Positions 1 to 7,334 of a DNA stretch of 24,437 nucleotides are shown piece after piece. Source of the DNA: a virus; IMG/VR virus record IMGVR_UViG_3300025120_000526, positions 1-24,437 of that record; one strand, 5' to 3'. Numbering within the stretch: position 1 is the first letter of the stretch; the number at the start of each line of letters is the position of its first letter. A program made the translations under genes and the position numbers. A model generated the notes under the pieces. The model saw nothing but the letters and a program-made list of their open reading frames with translations, did not search any database and was not told the DNA's origin.

Positions 1-152
1 CTACACCACTGTCTCACATAAGCATCTGCATCCATATTCATTATGTAATGAGCATGGTTATGTAATGCTCCTATCATTATCAGTATCCCTAGCAAGAAGA
101 CTGAAGCTTGAGATGCAGGATTTGTAACTATGGATAGTAAATATTTTTTCAT
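1..152 (-). CDS. Small membrane protein, cut by left window edge
   Basis: Reading from the ATG at 152-150 gives 50 codons without a stop before the window ends, so the 3' end is missing. The start shares an ATGA overlap with the stop of the preceding gene (149-364), which supports translational coupling and this start. The N-terminus begins MKKYLLSIVT. A hydrophobic stretch at residues 18-30 (SVFLLGILIMIGA) would make one membrane segment, followed by a His/Met-rich stretch (HNHAHYIMNM). I do not recognise a family. It is an inner-membrane or signal-anchored peptide at best, and the function is unknown. Confidence 0.55.
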   Translation of the reverse strand, partial: MKKYLLSIVTNPASQASVFLLGILIMIGALHNHAHYIMNMDADAYVRQWC

Positions 153-364
153 TCTACATCAGTAGGGGGATTTGGCCATCCAGGAGGACACATAGGTACG
201 CTATAAGGTTCACTTATAATAGATTTAACTATTGTTTCATCAACCTCTACAGGGTTTATAGAATCGCTATCTCTCCATATAGATGGCATATCTAAAAGTA
301 CTTTACCTGTAGTATCAGAGGGAGTAATACTTCTGATACAAAGAGCTGGTGGAGTATACTCCAT
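149..364 (-). CDS. Hypothetical 71-aa protein
   Basis: An open frame of 71 codons ending in an ATGA overlap with the next gene. The product is proline-rich, acidic at its C-terminal half and has no membrane segment or recognisable motif. The annotated ATG (364-362) directly follows the T-tract of the terminator hairpin at 365-391, so there is no room for a ribosome binding site outside the hairpin. Either the gene is read through and weakly translated, or the true start is the internal Met26 (ATG at 289-287), which would leave 46 residues. I do not recognise the family. Confidence 0.5.
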   Translation of the reverse strand: MEYTPPALCIRSITPSDTTGKVLLDMPSIWRDSDSINPVEVDETIVKSIISEPYSVPMCPPGWPNPPTDVE

Positions 365-391
365 AAAAAAAGGGGATGCCGTCGCATCCCC
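365..391 (-). terminator. Intrinsic terminator after the barrel-protein gene
   Basis: On the minus strand a perfect 8-bp GC-rich stem (GGGGATGC / GCATCCCC, arms at 384-391 and 372-379) with a 4-base loop is followed at once by seven Ts (365-371). It lies 39 bases after the stop of the 430-798 gene and ends its transcript. Confidence 0.88.
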
Positions 392-396
392 AGTAT

Positions 397-410
397 AACA
401 TCTAGATGTT
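397..410. repeat. 14-bp perfect palindrome
   Basis: AACATCTAGATGTT reads the same on both strands. It sits between the barrel-protein stop and the terminator. It could add a second stem to the 3' end of that transcript; no other role is visible. Confidence 0.5.
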
Positions 411-429
411 TATGTGTCTATATTGAATA

Positions 430-798
430 TCAGAAGCTGTACTTCAGACCCAACTTTCCACCAAGACCGAAATCATCATCATTGTCGGCAGTCAGGAAGG
501 ACATTTCACCGTATACTCCAAGAGCATCGGAGACGGGAACGCCAACTCCTGCCTTACCAGAGAATTGGGTATCAGTGTCTTGTCCGTCAACAGCGACGAT
601 TGCAGGGCCAGCCTGGACGTAGTAAGAAGCATTTCCTGCTTCTCCTTCAAATCCTACGTGAAGATCTGTGGTCGCAGCGGTGTAATCATCGCCAACCCAA
701 CCTGCATTCGTCTCCACGTTGACGTAGGGACCGGCTAGGGCAGCAGCTGGAGCAAGAGCAATAGCAGCGGCAGCTGCAGCGATAGTCGTTTTAAACAT
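430..798 (-). CDS. Secreted outer-membrane beta-barrel-like protein (122 aa)
   Basis: Residues 1-22 form a classic signal peptide: Phe-Lys start, a run of alanines and an ALA cleavage site. The mature part, about 100 residues, consists of alternating polar/hydrophobic stretches rich in Gly, Asp and Thr, as in small outer-membrane barrels. It ends in GGKLGLKYSF, a typical C-terminal beta-signal with terminal Phe for BAM-dependent insertion. It is shorter than the usual 8-stranded OmpX/OmpA-type barrel (about 150 aa), so it may have six strands or oligomerise. The gene stands alone, with its own sigma70-like promoter (919-947), an AAAGGT ribosome site and a terminator (365-391). I infer delivery to the host outer membrane, perhaps altering receptors or permeability. 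A virion role cannot be excluded. It looks more GC-rich than its neighbours. Confidence 0.75.
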   Translation of the reverse strand: MFKTTIAAAAAAIALAPAAALAGPYVNVETNAGWVGDDYTAATTDLHVGFEGEAGNASYYVQAGPAIVAVDGQDTDTQFSGKAGVGVPVSDALGVYGEMSFLTADNDDDFGLGGKLGLKYSF

Positions 799-845
799 TT
801 GTTTTACCTTTAGTTACTTGCGGAATGGATACCCGCAGATGAGAA

Positions 846-862
846 GTACCTCGACTAGGTAC
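846..862. repeat. Inverted repeat in the barrel-gene leader
   Basis: GTACCT and AGGTAC are separated by five bases. It lies in the 5' leader between the promoter (919-947) and the start codon (798). It would form a small hairpin in the mRNA or a protein-binding site. Confidence 0.5.
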
Positions 863-873
863 GATATTTAAAC

Positions 874-908
874 TGTCACACTCAAATAAGTATAAATGCG
901 GTGTGACA
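874..908. repeat. 8-bp inverted repeat at the transcription start region
   Basis: TGTCACAC (874-881) and GTGTGACA (901-908) are perfect inverted copies 19 bases apart. They lie just downstream of the -10 box of the promoter at 919-947, where a repressor or a 5' mRNA hairpin would act. The operator role is inferred. Confidence 0.55.
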
Positions 909-918
909 ATTGTTATTT

Positions 919-947
919 ATCTTAACTGACTTTTAAGATCATGTCAA
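919..947 (-). promoter_or_regulatory. Sigma70-like promoter for the barrel gene
   Basis: Minus strand TTGACA (947-942), 17-base spacer, TAAGAT (924-919). Perfect -35 and 5/6 -10. It lies just after the GT25 gene and about 120 bases before the barrel start codon, leaving a leader of about 110 bases. A late-like GATAAATA box overlaps the -10 (914-921), so host and phage-modified polymerase may both use it. Confidence 0.7.
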
Positions 948-952
948 GATTT

Positions 953-1735
953 TTATTGAGTTGGTTCGGAGACCCGACCCAAATACGGATTATAGTCCGT
1001 AATTTTATCAACAGTCATATCAGAACCTGTCTGTTCCCAGAAGTTTCTGATACCATCGTGACTTCGACGATGAAATGCGTCAATATGTTCTGGATGAATT
1101 GATGATCCTAATTGAATCTTATAAAGAAGAATTGGGGTAGCATATGTGACCCCAGAATTGTAGATTAGGTCATCAGCAACTGGACGTGGTTTGATACCGT
1201 TATCCAGTTTGTATTTGTCGCCCCTTACATGGTTGCGAATAAGTTTCTCTGCATGATGTCGAGTAATAACATAGCAAGCAGTTGAAAAGTCATTCACAAA
1301 TCTTGCGTGGATAGGAACGTGAATGTCACCCGTTTGAATGATGGCAAGTTGAATAACGTCCCACGCATAAGGAACTCTAGCAATAAAGTCCTCCCATGTA
1401 AAGTTCCAGAATCTTACGATATCGATATCGCAGTCATCTTCCATAATAATAGCATAAGAACTGTCAGATGTCTCTATCCAGTGCTTAATTGCTTTCAAGT
1501 GTGAAGTAGTGCAACCAATCTCACTAGAAGTCATATTATCTGGATATCGACCTTTGATAACGTCACTCAAGTCATCTTCTCTACCATCATAGGCAGAGAT
1601 TCTAGTATAGTCTGCAATCTCCCAATAGTCAAATTGAGATTCCATATACTCTTTTCTTTCTGGTTGTCCGTCAAGATTTAGATAGTATACAGGTCCAAAG
1701 TTCTTGAGTTTATAAACAGACTTATTTTTATCCAT
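953..1735 (-). CDS. Glycosyltransferase family 25 (LPS/glycan type)
   Basis: 260 residues, the length of bacterial GT25 enzymes that add galactose or related sugars to LPS core. Visible GT25 features are the N-terminal VYYLNLDGQPERKEYM strand-helix (residues 16-31), the SEIGCTTSHLKAIKHW block (71-86) typical of the family, and the acidic metal-binding motif IIMEDD (96-101). It is the last gene of the sugar operon; its ATG overlaps the stop of the preceding gene by one base (TAATG). It is soluble, with no membrane segment. Donor and acceptor cannot be read from the sequence. The family call is firm and the sugar specificity open. Confidence 0.86.
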   Translation of the reverse strand: MDKNKSVYKLKNFGPVYYLNLDGQPERKEYMESQFDYWEIADYTRISAYDGREDDLSDVIKGRYPDNMTSSEIGCTTSHLKAIKHWIETSDSSYAIIMEDDCDIDIVRFWNFTWEDFIARVPYAWDVIQLAIIQTGDIHVPIHARFVNDFSTACYVITRHHAEKLIRNHVRGDKYKLDNGIKPRPVADDLIYNSGVTYATPILLYKIQLGSSIHPEHIDAFHRRSHDGIRNFWEQTGSDMTVDKITDYNPYLGRVSEPTQ

Positions 1736-2496
1736 TATGGTTCATATGTAACGTGTTGAATATTATCAAAGATAAAAATACCTTTATTGATATGAAACTG
1801 ATAATCATCCTCTGGTATTATACAATAACTTTGAAGATTTGAATTATACTGATGCTTAACAGCAGAACTTAAATGACTCTGACCACTATGAACTGATACA
1901 AGACCAGCAGAAGATGTCATGGCATCGACATAAGAAAAGATATTAGTTATCTTCATCCTTCCATCAACGGGTACAGGATATGTTACATGCTTTCCATCAT
2001 GTGCAATATCAATACCCTTCCTATTATTGATTTCGTTTAGAAATTCTACCCTAACAAATAATTTATCTGGGTGATCTTTTCTAATTTCTTCGTATTTTTC
2101 CAAGAGTTTTTCATGATTATAGTCTCTACTAATAGTAGAAATATCAACCAAAAACACATCACTTAAATCAGTGCAGTTTGGTTTGTAGTAGATCTTTGGA
2201 TATTTATTTCTTGGTTCCAACCCATGAAGTTGTTCCCAATTACCAATAGAGTTGCCAGCAACATTTTCAAATTTAATCTCTGGAATGTCGCCAGCATTCC
2301 ATTTTCCTCCTTTGACTCCTTTAATATAAGGATTTTGTCCCCATACTAATTGAGCAATCTCTGGATTACGAAAAAAAGCATGGTCCCACACATAAGTGTC
2401 ACGACCCTGCTGTATTGAAAACTCTTCAGGCAAAGTAGAGAACTGGAGAGAATCACCCAGGCCTCCATGATATGCTGAAATTAAAACATCACTCAT
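1735..2496 (-). CDS. Probable GT-B / heptosyltransferase-like glycosyltransferase
   Basis: 253 residues. The N-terminus has HGGLGDSLQFSTLPEEF (residues 10-26), the glycine-rich loop and helix seen at the start of GT9-like and other GT-B enzymes (GDxLxxxP pattern). Near the C-terminus, SSAGLVSVHSGQSHLSSAVK (195-214) resembles the nucleotide-sugar binding 'D/HSG.SHLA.A' motif of heptosyltransferases. It is shorter than a full two-domain GT9 protein (about 330 aa), so the assignment rests on these two motifs. The gene overlaps both neighbours (ATGA upstream, TAATG downstream) in the sugar operon. The role in glycan assembly is inferred from motifs and context. Confidence 0.6.
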   Translation of the reverse strand: MSDVLISAYHGGLGDSLQFSTLPEEFSIQQGRDTYVWDHAFFRNPEIAQLVWGQNPYIKGVKGGKWNAGDIPEIKFENVAGNSIGNWEQLHGLEPRNKYPKIYYKPNCTDLSDVFLVDISTISRDYNHEKLLEKYEEIRKDHPDKLFVRVEFLNEINNRKGIDIAHDGKHVTYPVPVDGRMKITNIFSYVDAMTSSAGLVSVHSGQSHLSSAVKHQYNSNLQSYCIIPEDDYQFHINKGIFIFDNIQHVTYEP

Positions 2497-3215
2497 GATT
2501 CTCTTTTAATAATTTCCTCCCAGTCAATTGTGGGCGAGTGTAGAAGATCACAGTGAGTAGCATATCCAGGCATAGGTGTAATTAATCTACGTCCAAGATG
2601 GTCTCTTAAGTGGCAGAACTTTGCATGGTCCATCGAAATACCATCAGGAGATGCATCACTAAAATGTTTATGGATTGTATAGTCTGCTTTGAGTGTTCCT
2701 AATCGTGCAGCATAAGTGTTGCAAGTGGAAGGAACAGTTCTCCAGTGAGAAGTCTCACTCACCATAACTTTTGAGACAAGATCATCATAACCCTTATCAA
2801 TGTATTTGTCCAGATGGTCATAGAGAGAAACGTAGTTTGTCTCAAGAGTAAAACCTTCTAGCAAAGATTCACACCATCCAGGACGATGTAAGTAATCATC
2901 CTCAAGAAAATAAATGATAGTATCGTCTGGAACATCAAGTTGTACTGCAATATCTACAGTTCTTGAGAAACTACCTGCTTCATATCCATAATTGATAACT
3001 TCAACGTTTGGTTCATCCTTCAAGAAAGTTTCTTCAAGAGGTCCAAACTTTTCATCATATACAATTTTCAACTCGGCAAGTTCTGGATTGATAGTATTTT
3101 TAAAGTTCTGAAAGACCTTTACTTTATCAAACCAATCTGGTCTTTTTCGATTTGACAGCGAAGCGTTTGGTGAATAAAAACACTGGCGCATCAATACTTG
3201 AATAGGTTTTGTCAT
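2493..3215 (-). CDS. GT-A-like glycosyltransferase
   Basis: I chose the ATG at 3215-3213 (MTKPIQVLMR) because it forms an ATGA overlap with the preceding gene; an in-frame TTG six bases upstream is less likely. The 240-residue product has a GT-A signature: DDTIIYFLEDDYLHRPGW around residues 98-114. EDD (105-107) is the likely metal/nucleotide-binding acidic motif, and the following hydrophobic-Trp segment is typical. The first part (residues 1-95) would bind the nucleotide sugar and the C-terminal part the acceptor. It has no signal peptide or membrane segment. Exact family and sugar are unknown; I call it from the DXD-like motif and from lying between transferase genes. Confidence 0.65.
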   Translation of the reverse strand: MTKPIQVLMRQCFYSPNASLSNRKRPDWFDKVKVFQNFKNTINPELAELKIVYDEKFGPLEETFLKDEPNVEVINYGYEAGSFSRTVDIAVQLDVPDDTIIYFLEDDYLHRPGWCESLLEGFTLETNYVSLYDHLDKYIDKGYDDLVSKVMVSETSHWRTVPSTCNTYAARLGTLKADYTIHKHFSDASPDGISMDHAKFCHLRDHLGRRLITPMPGYATHCDLLHSPTIDWEEIIKRES

Positions 3216-4201
3216 TTCCAATAATCATAAATGTCTTTTGTAATTTCATAAGGCATATCTTTTACCTTACGGTTAGGTTGTTTCATTGCCCAAACAAACA
3301 TCTCTTCAATAAGATCATAAAGATTTGTATTGTCCTCAAACTTAAGAAGATTCTTTGCTTTGGCGTGGTCGCAATAGGCATGTTTTGCCTCATGACGAGG
3401 TTCTCCATGCTCAATGGGTACAACATACCCATACTTGCTTCCAATCGCTTGTACGGTCTCTGCAACCTCATTCAGAGTGAAGTACTTATCAGCTCCAATA
3501 TTAAAGGTTTCTCCATCAAATCCATCCAATAGAAGGTCAAATGGTTTCATGTAGTATTTGATGTCAGAGAATGCTCTGGTCTGTTCTCCATCTCCATAAA
3601 CCAAAATGGGTTGACCATTCAAAGTCTTACGGATAAAGATACCGATCACATTACGATATCTATCCCAGATATTCTGACACTTTCCAAGAACATTATGAGG
3701 ACGAATAATGTTGTATCTCAAACCAAACTGCTTTCTGGCAAGTTCAAGGTCAACTTCTACACCATACTTTGCAACTCCATATGGGTCAATAGGAGAAGGT
3801 CTCATCTCTTCATTGAATGGTGGTTCTTGATCACCGTATACCGCCATTGTAGAAGTAAACAGAATCTTAGTTCCGTGATTAATACACTCGTTAATAATGT
3901 TAGCAGAACAAACTAAGTTGTTCCTGTAGTTGAAGTTTCTGATGAAAGGAGATAAACCTTCTGCTGCATATGCAGCAAAATGAACACAAACGTCTGGTTT
4001 GTGCTTCTCAAAAAGATCTACTACTTTCTTCCTATTTTCAAGATTGAGTTTCACAAACTCGAAGTTTTCTCCTTTAGGAACAAATGCTTTGTAACCACCA
4101 GAAAGATTATCAATACCGATAACCTGATGACCACTTTCCATCAGGTGTCTTGAGTAATTAGAACCCAAGAGCCCTGCACAACCTGTTACGAATATTTTCA
4201 T
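3212..4201 (-). CDS. NAD-dependent epimerase/dehydratase (GalE-like extended SDR)
   Basis: 329 residues, the usual length of UDP-hexose epimerases. The Rossmann motif TGCAGLLGS is at residues 6-14 and the acidic residue after beta-2 is in GIDNLSGG (29-36). Catalytic Ser/Thr is in FTSTMAVYG (115-123), and Tyr141/Lys145 are in PYGVAKYG. The substrate part (NIIRPHNVLGKCQN, PILVYGDGEQTRAFSDI) matches nucleotide-sugar epimerases that act on UDP-glucose, UDP-GlcNAc or UDP-glucuronate. The substrate cannot be decided by eye. It has ATGA overlaps on both sides within the sugar operon, so it probably makes a donor for one of the adjacent transferases. Confidence 0.85.
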   Translation of the reverse strand: MKIFVTGCAGLLGSNYSRHLMESGHQVIGIDNLSGGYKAFVPKGENFEFVKLNLENRKKVVDLFEKHKPDVCVHFAAYAAEGLSPFIRNFNYRNNLVCSANIINECINHGTKILFTSTMAVYGDQEPPFNEEMRPSPIDPYGVAKYGVEVDLELARKQFGLRYNIIRPHNVLGKCQNIWDRYRNVIGIFIRKTLNGQPILVYGDGEQTRAFSDIKYYMKPFDLLLDGFDGETFNIGADKYFTLNEVAETVQAIGSKYGYVVPIEHGEPRHEAKHAYCDHAKAKNLLKFEDNTNLYDLIEEMFVWAMKQPNRKVKDMPYEITKDIYDYWK

Positions 4202-4908
4202 CTGTATTTTAAGGATAACAACTCATTTTTATTAGCAAACTGACTTCCATGCCAACCAAAATGTTTGCTCGGGTCAAATGCAATCAACTCATCCCAGTGA
4301 TGTCCATCATACTCAAAGCATGGATTCTCATATGCAAACTTAATTGCTAGTTCAAAAGGAGCAAACTTGATTCCATAATCAATTGCTTCCTGATACATTT
4401 TAGTGCAAAGAAAAGTATCCTCTCCCAAAATACCAGTATCTTTGAACTGACTAGAAAACTCAAGAAACTTACGACTACGGATACAGAATCCACCATTACC
4501 TACTCGGTTCTTAGGAAGATTCTCTCTAAGTTTTGGTTGATGCTCTTTGTGTTGCATCGAAATCCAATTGTCTTCAATAGGCCAGGGGGCCCCAATATAA
4601 TCATATTTCAAAAACTCATCATCCCAAAGTGTTGGATTAACAATGTAACCATCCTCTTGGATGACCATAACAAAATCATTATCTGTATGGTCTTTTAGAT
4701 TTAAGATATGATCATTATATCCATCCCAACTAAGTTTCTCTTCCAACTGATGCAACTCAATCTCATAACATTCAAAAGGTTCAATATGAGATACTAAAAT
4801 AGACTTCCCAAACTTAAAATACTTCTGACAATGATTAAGTGCTGTTACCGATGCTTGAGGATTTACGCAGTTAATTGAGATTATATCAACGTTAGTTAAT
4901 TCTTTCAT
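4198..4908 (-). CDS. DUF5672-type putative glycosyltransferase
   Basis: 236 residues. Characteristic blocks of the DUF5672 family are visible: an acidic QEDGYIVNP motif (residues 84-92), KYDYIGAPWP (101-110) and RVGNGGFCIRSRKFLEF, followed by a GEDTFLC acidic block. These are the conserved parts of a GT-A-like fold found in sugar-biosynthesis clusters and giant-virus or phage genomes. There is no membrane segment. ATGA overlaps join it to the GT2 gene upstream and the epimerase downstream. Activity is inferred from family and context; the sugar is unknown. Confidence 0.75.
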   Translation of the reverse strand: MKELTNVDIISINCVNPQASVTALNHCQKYFKFGKSILVSHIEPFECYEIELHQLEEKLSWDGYNDHILNLKDHTDNDFVMVIQEDGYIVNPTLWDDEFLKYDYIGAPWPIEDNWISMQHKEHQPKLRENLPKNRVGNGGFCIRSRKFLEFSSQFKDTGILGEDTFLCTKMYQEAIDYGIKFAPFELAIKFAYENPCFEYDGHHWDELIAFDPSKHFGWHGSQFANKNELLSLKYR

Positions 4909-5726
4909 GATGTTTCATCAGGCAGTTCTCTATCTTCATTTTCATACCTCATATTTATTAAATCACTATGACGATTATAGAAGATTTTACCATTCTTTTG
5001 GTTTGCTTTCAACAACCAAGGTGCAGGAGCACCATTAACTCTTGTGCCGCCCCATTCATCTCTTGACTCAAAGTCAATCCAGTAACATCCACAAACTTTA
5101 CCAAGTTTTTTATGCATACGATACATCAAATCATGGTCATCCATGTCTTGTGGGGAGAATTCTTCGTCAAGATATTCCATCGTCTTGAGGTCTTCGTGAT
5201 TAATCATCAAAGGACCACGATTGACTGAAGTACGGACAGCAAACACATTTCTAGAAATAGTGCTGCTGTTTGCGTGGTCAGTATGAATACAAATATCAGA
5301 CCAAGCATTATCAAGGTCTTCTTCCATGCCAAGGTGTTTGGTATTGGGGTTGAACTTCCAGTTATGTGCAGTTCTAGAAGTGACCGCAAACACATCATCA
5401 AATGCATCAAAAGGTTTCTGCATTCTCAGGTTCCAACCCTTCTCATTAATAATCATATCGTCTTGGACGATAATGACATATTCACCTTTTGCATTCTTGA
5501 GACCTACGTTGTTTGCCTTGGTCTCAAATACATCTGGAGTTGTGCAGATAAGAACGTTTTTATTTGTTTTATAAAAATAGTCCTCAACATAGTTAAATGA
5601 CTTATCAGTACATCCATCAAGGACTATGATAAGTTCATAGTCCCCAACAGTATTTTTTGTAATACCGTCAAGAACTTGGTCAATTAAGAACTCTTTATTA
5701 TGAATTGTTAGAATAATACTATGCAT
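4905..5726 (-). CDS. Glycosyltransferase family 2
   Basis: I prefer the ATG at 5726-5724 (MHSIILTIHNKE), which puts the GT2 beta-strand at the very N-terminus and overlaps the previous gene by 8 bases; a GTG nine bases upstream is possible. The 273-residue product has GT2 features: SIILTIHNKEFLIDQVLDGI (3-22), the nucleotide-binding LDGCTDKS (36-43), and the metal-binding QDD (88-90) in GEYVIIVQDDMII. The acidic FSPQDMDDHDLMYR block further on is the usual catalytic-base region. It is cytosolic, with no transmembrane helices. It is part of the coupled sugar operon. Donor and acceptor are unknown. Confidence 0.85.
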   Translation of the reverse strand: MHSIILTIHNKEFLIDQVLDGITKNTVGDYELIIVLDGCTDKSFNYVEDYFYKTNKNVLICTTPDVFETKANNVGLKNAKGEYVIIVQDDMIINEKGWNLRMQKPFDAFDDVFAVTSRTAHNWKFNPNTKHLGMEEDLDNAWSDICIHTDHANSSTISRNVFAVRTSVNRGPLMINHEDLKTMEYLDEEFSPQDMDDHDLMYRMHKKLGKVCGCYWIDFESRDEWGGTRVNGAPAPWLLKANQKNGKIFYNRHSDLINMRYENEDRELPDETS

Positions 5727-6456
5727 CTTTAACACTCACAAGGAAACTATCAATCTCTCTTCCATATCCTGAAGCAGGATAACGTTCATACCAATAGTCA
5801 TAGTCACATTCGATAAAGTTTCTAAACTCTTGGTTACTTACGCTCAGACCTTCTCTGATAGCAATATTAGTTAGGATACTTTGATCATTGCGATGTGCGT
5901 TGAAAGAAGACATCTCTTCACCCAAAGTGCTAGGGTCATCTTTAATGATGCGAGAGTCAATACAATACTTCATCCAGTCAGTAATAACATTTACTGACTG
6001 CTCAGTTTTTTTCCATACCTGCACTCCTGCTTCAAGTTGATTTGAATTCCAATAGTCTGCTTCATCACAACCCATCAGAACAAAACAGTCTCGCTTGGTA
6101 TAATCTTTATTCTTATTCCCACCAAACAACAGAAGACAGAACTCATCTTCACTCAAAGTACCCTCGACAAAAGATTTGATGCCAGGAGACACCATATCTC
6201 CACAGTCACAGTAGAGAATATAGTCACCTTCTTCTACTTTTGATAGTGCGTTAAGGATAACGAAGGGTTTCCATACCCACCATCCACCACCACGATCTTC
6301 ATCTAGAATACTCTGATTATCTTTATAGAAATCTGTAGCAACCAACCACTCACGATTGTATGACATGATGTTGAAGTTGTCGGAATGAATTCTTTCCAAA
6401 AACTCCTGCTGTGGTTTGAACTTATCATCAGCATAATTGACTAAGTGCCAAGTCAT
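5719..6456 (-). CDS. GT-A-like putative glycosyltransferase
   Basis: 245 residues. The block GGGWWVWKPFVILNAL (56-71) followed by EGDYILYCDCGDMV (76-89) matches a glycosyltransferase-like family in which a 'GYWxWKP' motif precedes a 'DxG' metal-binding strand; here the strand reads DCGD (84-87). The C-terminal HRNDQSILTNIA is the kind of segment that follows in that group. There is no signal or membrane segment. ATGA overlap with the upstream transferase. I infer a transferase role from these motifs and the operon; sugar specificity cannot be stated. Confidence 0.6.
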   Translation of the reverse strand: MTWHLVNYADDKFKPQQEFLERIHSDNFNIMSYNREWLVATDFYKDNQSILDEDRGGGWWVWKPFVILNALSKVEEGDYILYCDCGDMVSPGIKSFVEGTLSEDEFCLLLFGGNKNKDYTKRDCFVLMGCDEADYWNSNQLEAGVQVWKKTEQSVNVITDWMKYCIDSRIIKDDPSTLGEEMSSFNAHRNDQSILTNIAIREGLSVSNQEFRNFIECDYDYWYERYPASGYGREIDSFLVSVKDA

Positions 6457-7334
6457 TTCAGTTTCTCCTTTACATACTCTTGGTTTTCATAATACTCGAT
6501 CACTTCTTCTTTGGAAAGATTGCTAAGGTATTCCCACAATTGATTATTCTTTTGCATAAATGGATTGTTAAACCAAGAGTTTGGTGTCCTCTTATGCTCA
6601 AAGTGATAAGCATAGTCATCAACTCTTTGAATATCATATCCTAGAAGTGTCCAACGATGATGACGTTCTACATCTTCAGGAGCATATGCAATAAAGTTTT
6701 CGTTCTCAAGATATCCATCCAGATAGACTTGCTTATTGAAGAACTGAACCATTCCATATTCTGCCCATCCTTCTCCTTGTTGGTGAGGATAGTAAAAATA
6801 TTTGCCCTCTAATGCTTTCTCATCATAACCAGATTCAAGATACGCTTTAATTTCTGGATGTTGTTCAAAGGTATCAATGGCAGGTTTATTATCAAATTGA
6901 GTATTCAATGTTACTTTACGTTCGCCCCGTTCACCAAAACGATATGGATAAACAACATCACAAGTCTTGAGTTTTTCTACTGCCTCAAGATAACTAGACA
7001 CTGGCAAGATAATATCGCTGTCATAATTAACAACAATTTTGGTATCTGCCAGCAGCACCATATCATTTAAGACTTTAGTGCGATGGAAAGCATCATCATT
7101 GCGACTATGCTTTTCAAAAATATAGTTCAGTCCACTTGTGTCACCAACGATACGTTTAATAACAGGCAGGGCCCACTGCTGGAATATGGGTTCCTCATCA
7201 ACCTCTTTGATGATTACATTAGTATCAAAAGTATTCAGAAGGAAGGATGTTGTAAGAATAATGTTCCTTAAACGATCATCAGTTTCAATCTGAAGTGGAA
7301 TGATAAAAGTTACATTTTTTAGATCGTGCTTCAT
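6453..7334 (-). CDS. Galactosyltransferase-like GT-A glycosyltransferase
   Basis: The ATG at 7334-7332 (MKHDLKNVTFIIPL) forms ATGA with the preceding fucosyltransferase-like gene; an upstream in-frame TTG is less likely. The 293-residue product starts with a GT-A nucleotide-binding unit: VTFIIPLQIETDDRLRNI (8-25) and the metal motif KIVVNYDSDIIL (99-110, DSD at 105-107). Further on it has IAYAPEDVERHHRWTLLGYD, reminiscent of the C-terminal (W)GxEDxE/D acceptor motif of the beta-galactosyltransferase/polypeptide-GalNAc group, and a His pair in YHFEHKR. It is soluble. The class is reasonably clear; the exact reaction is not. Confidence 0.7.
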   Translation of the reverse strand: MKHDLKNVTFIIPLQIETDDRLRNIILTTSFLLNTFDTNVIIKEVDEEPIFQQWALPVIKRIVGDTSGLNYIFEKHSRNDDAFHRTKVLNDMVLLADTKIVVNYDSDIILPVSSYLEAVEKLKTCDVVYPYRFGERGERKVTLNTQFDNKPAIDTFEQHPEIKAYLESGYDEKALEGKYFYYPHQQGEGWAEYGMVQFFNKQVYLDGYLENENFIAYAPEDVERHHRWTLLGYDIQRVDDYAYHFEHKRTPNSWFNNPFMQKNNQLWEYLSNLSKEEVIEYYENQEYVKEKLK

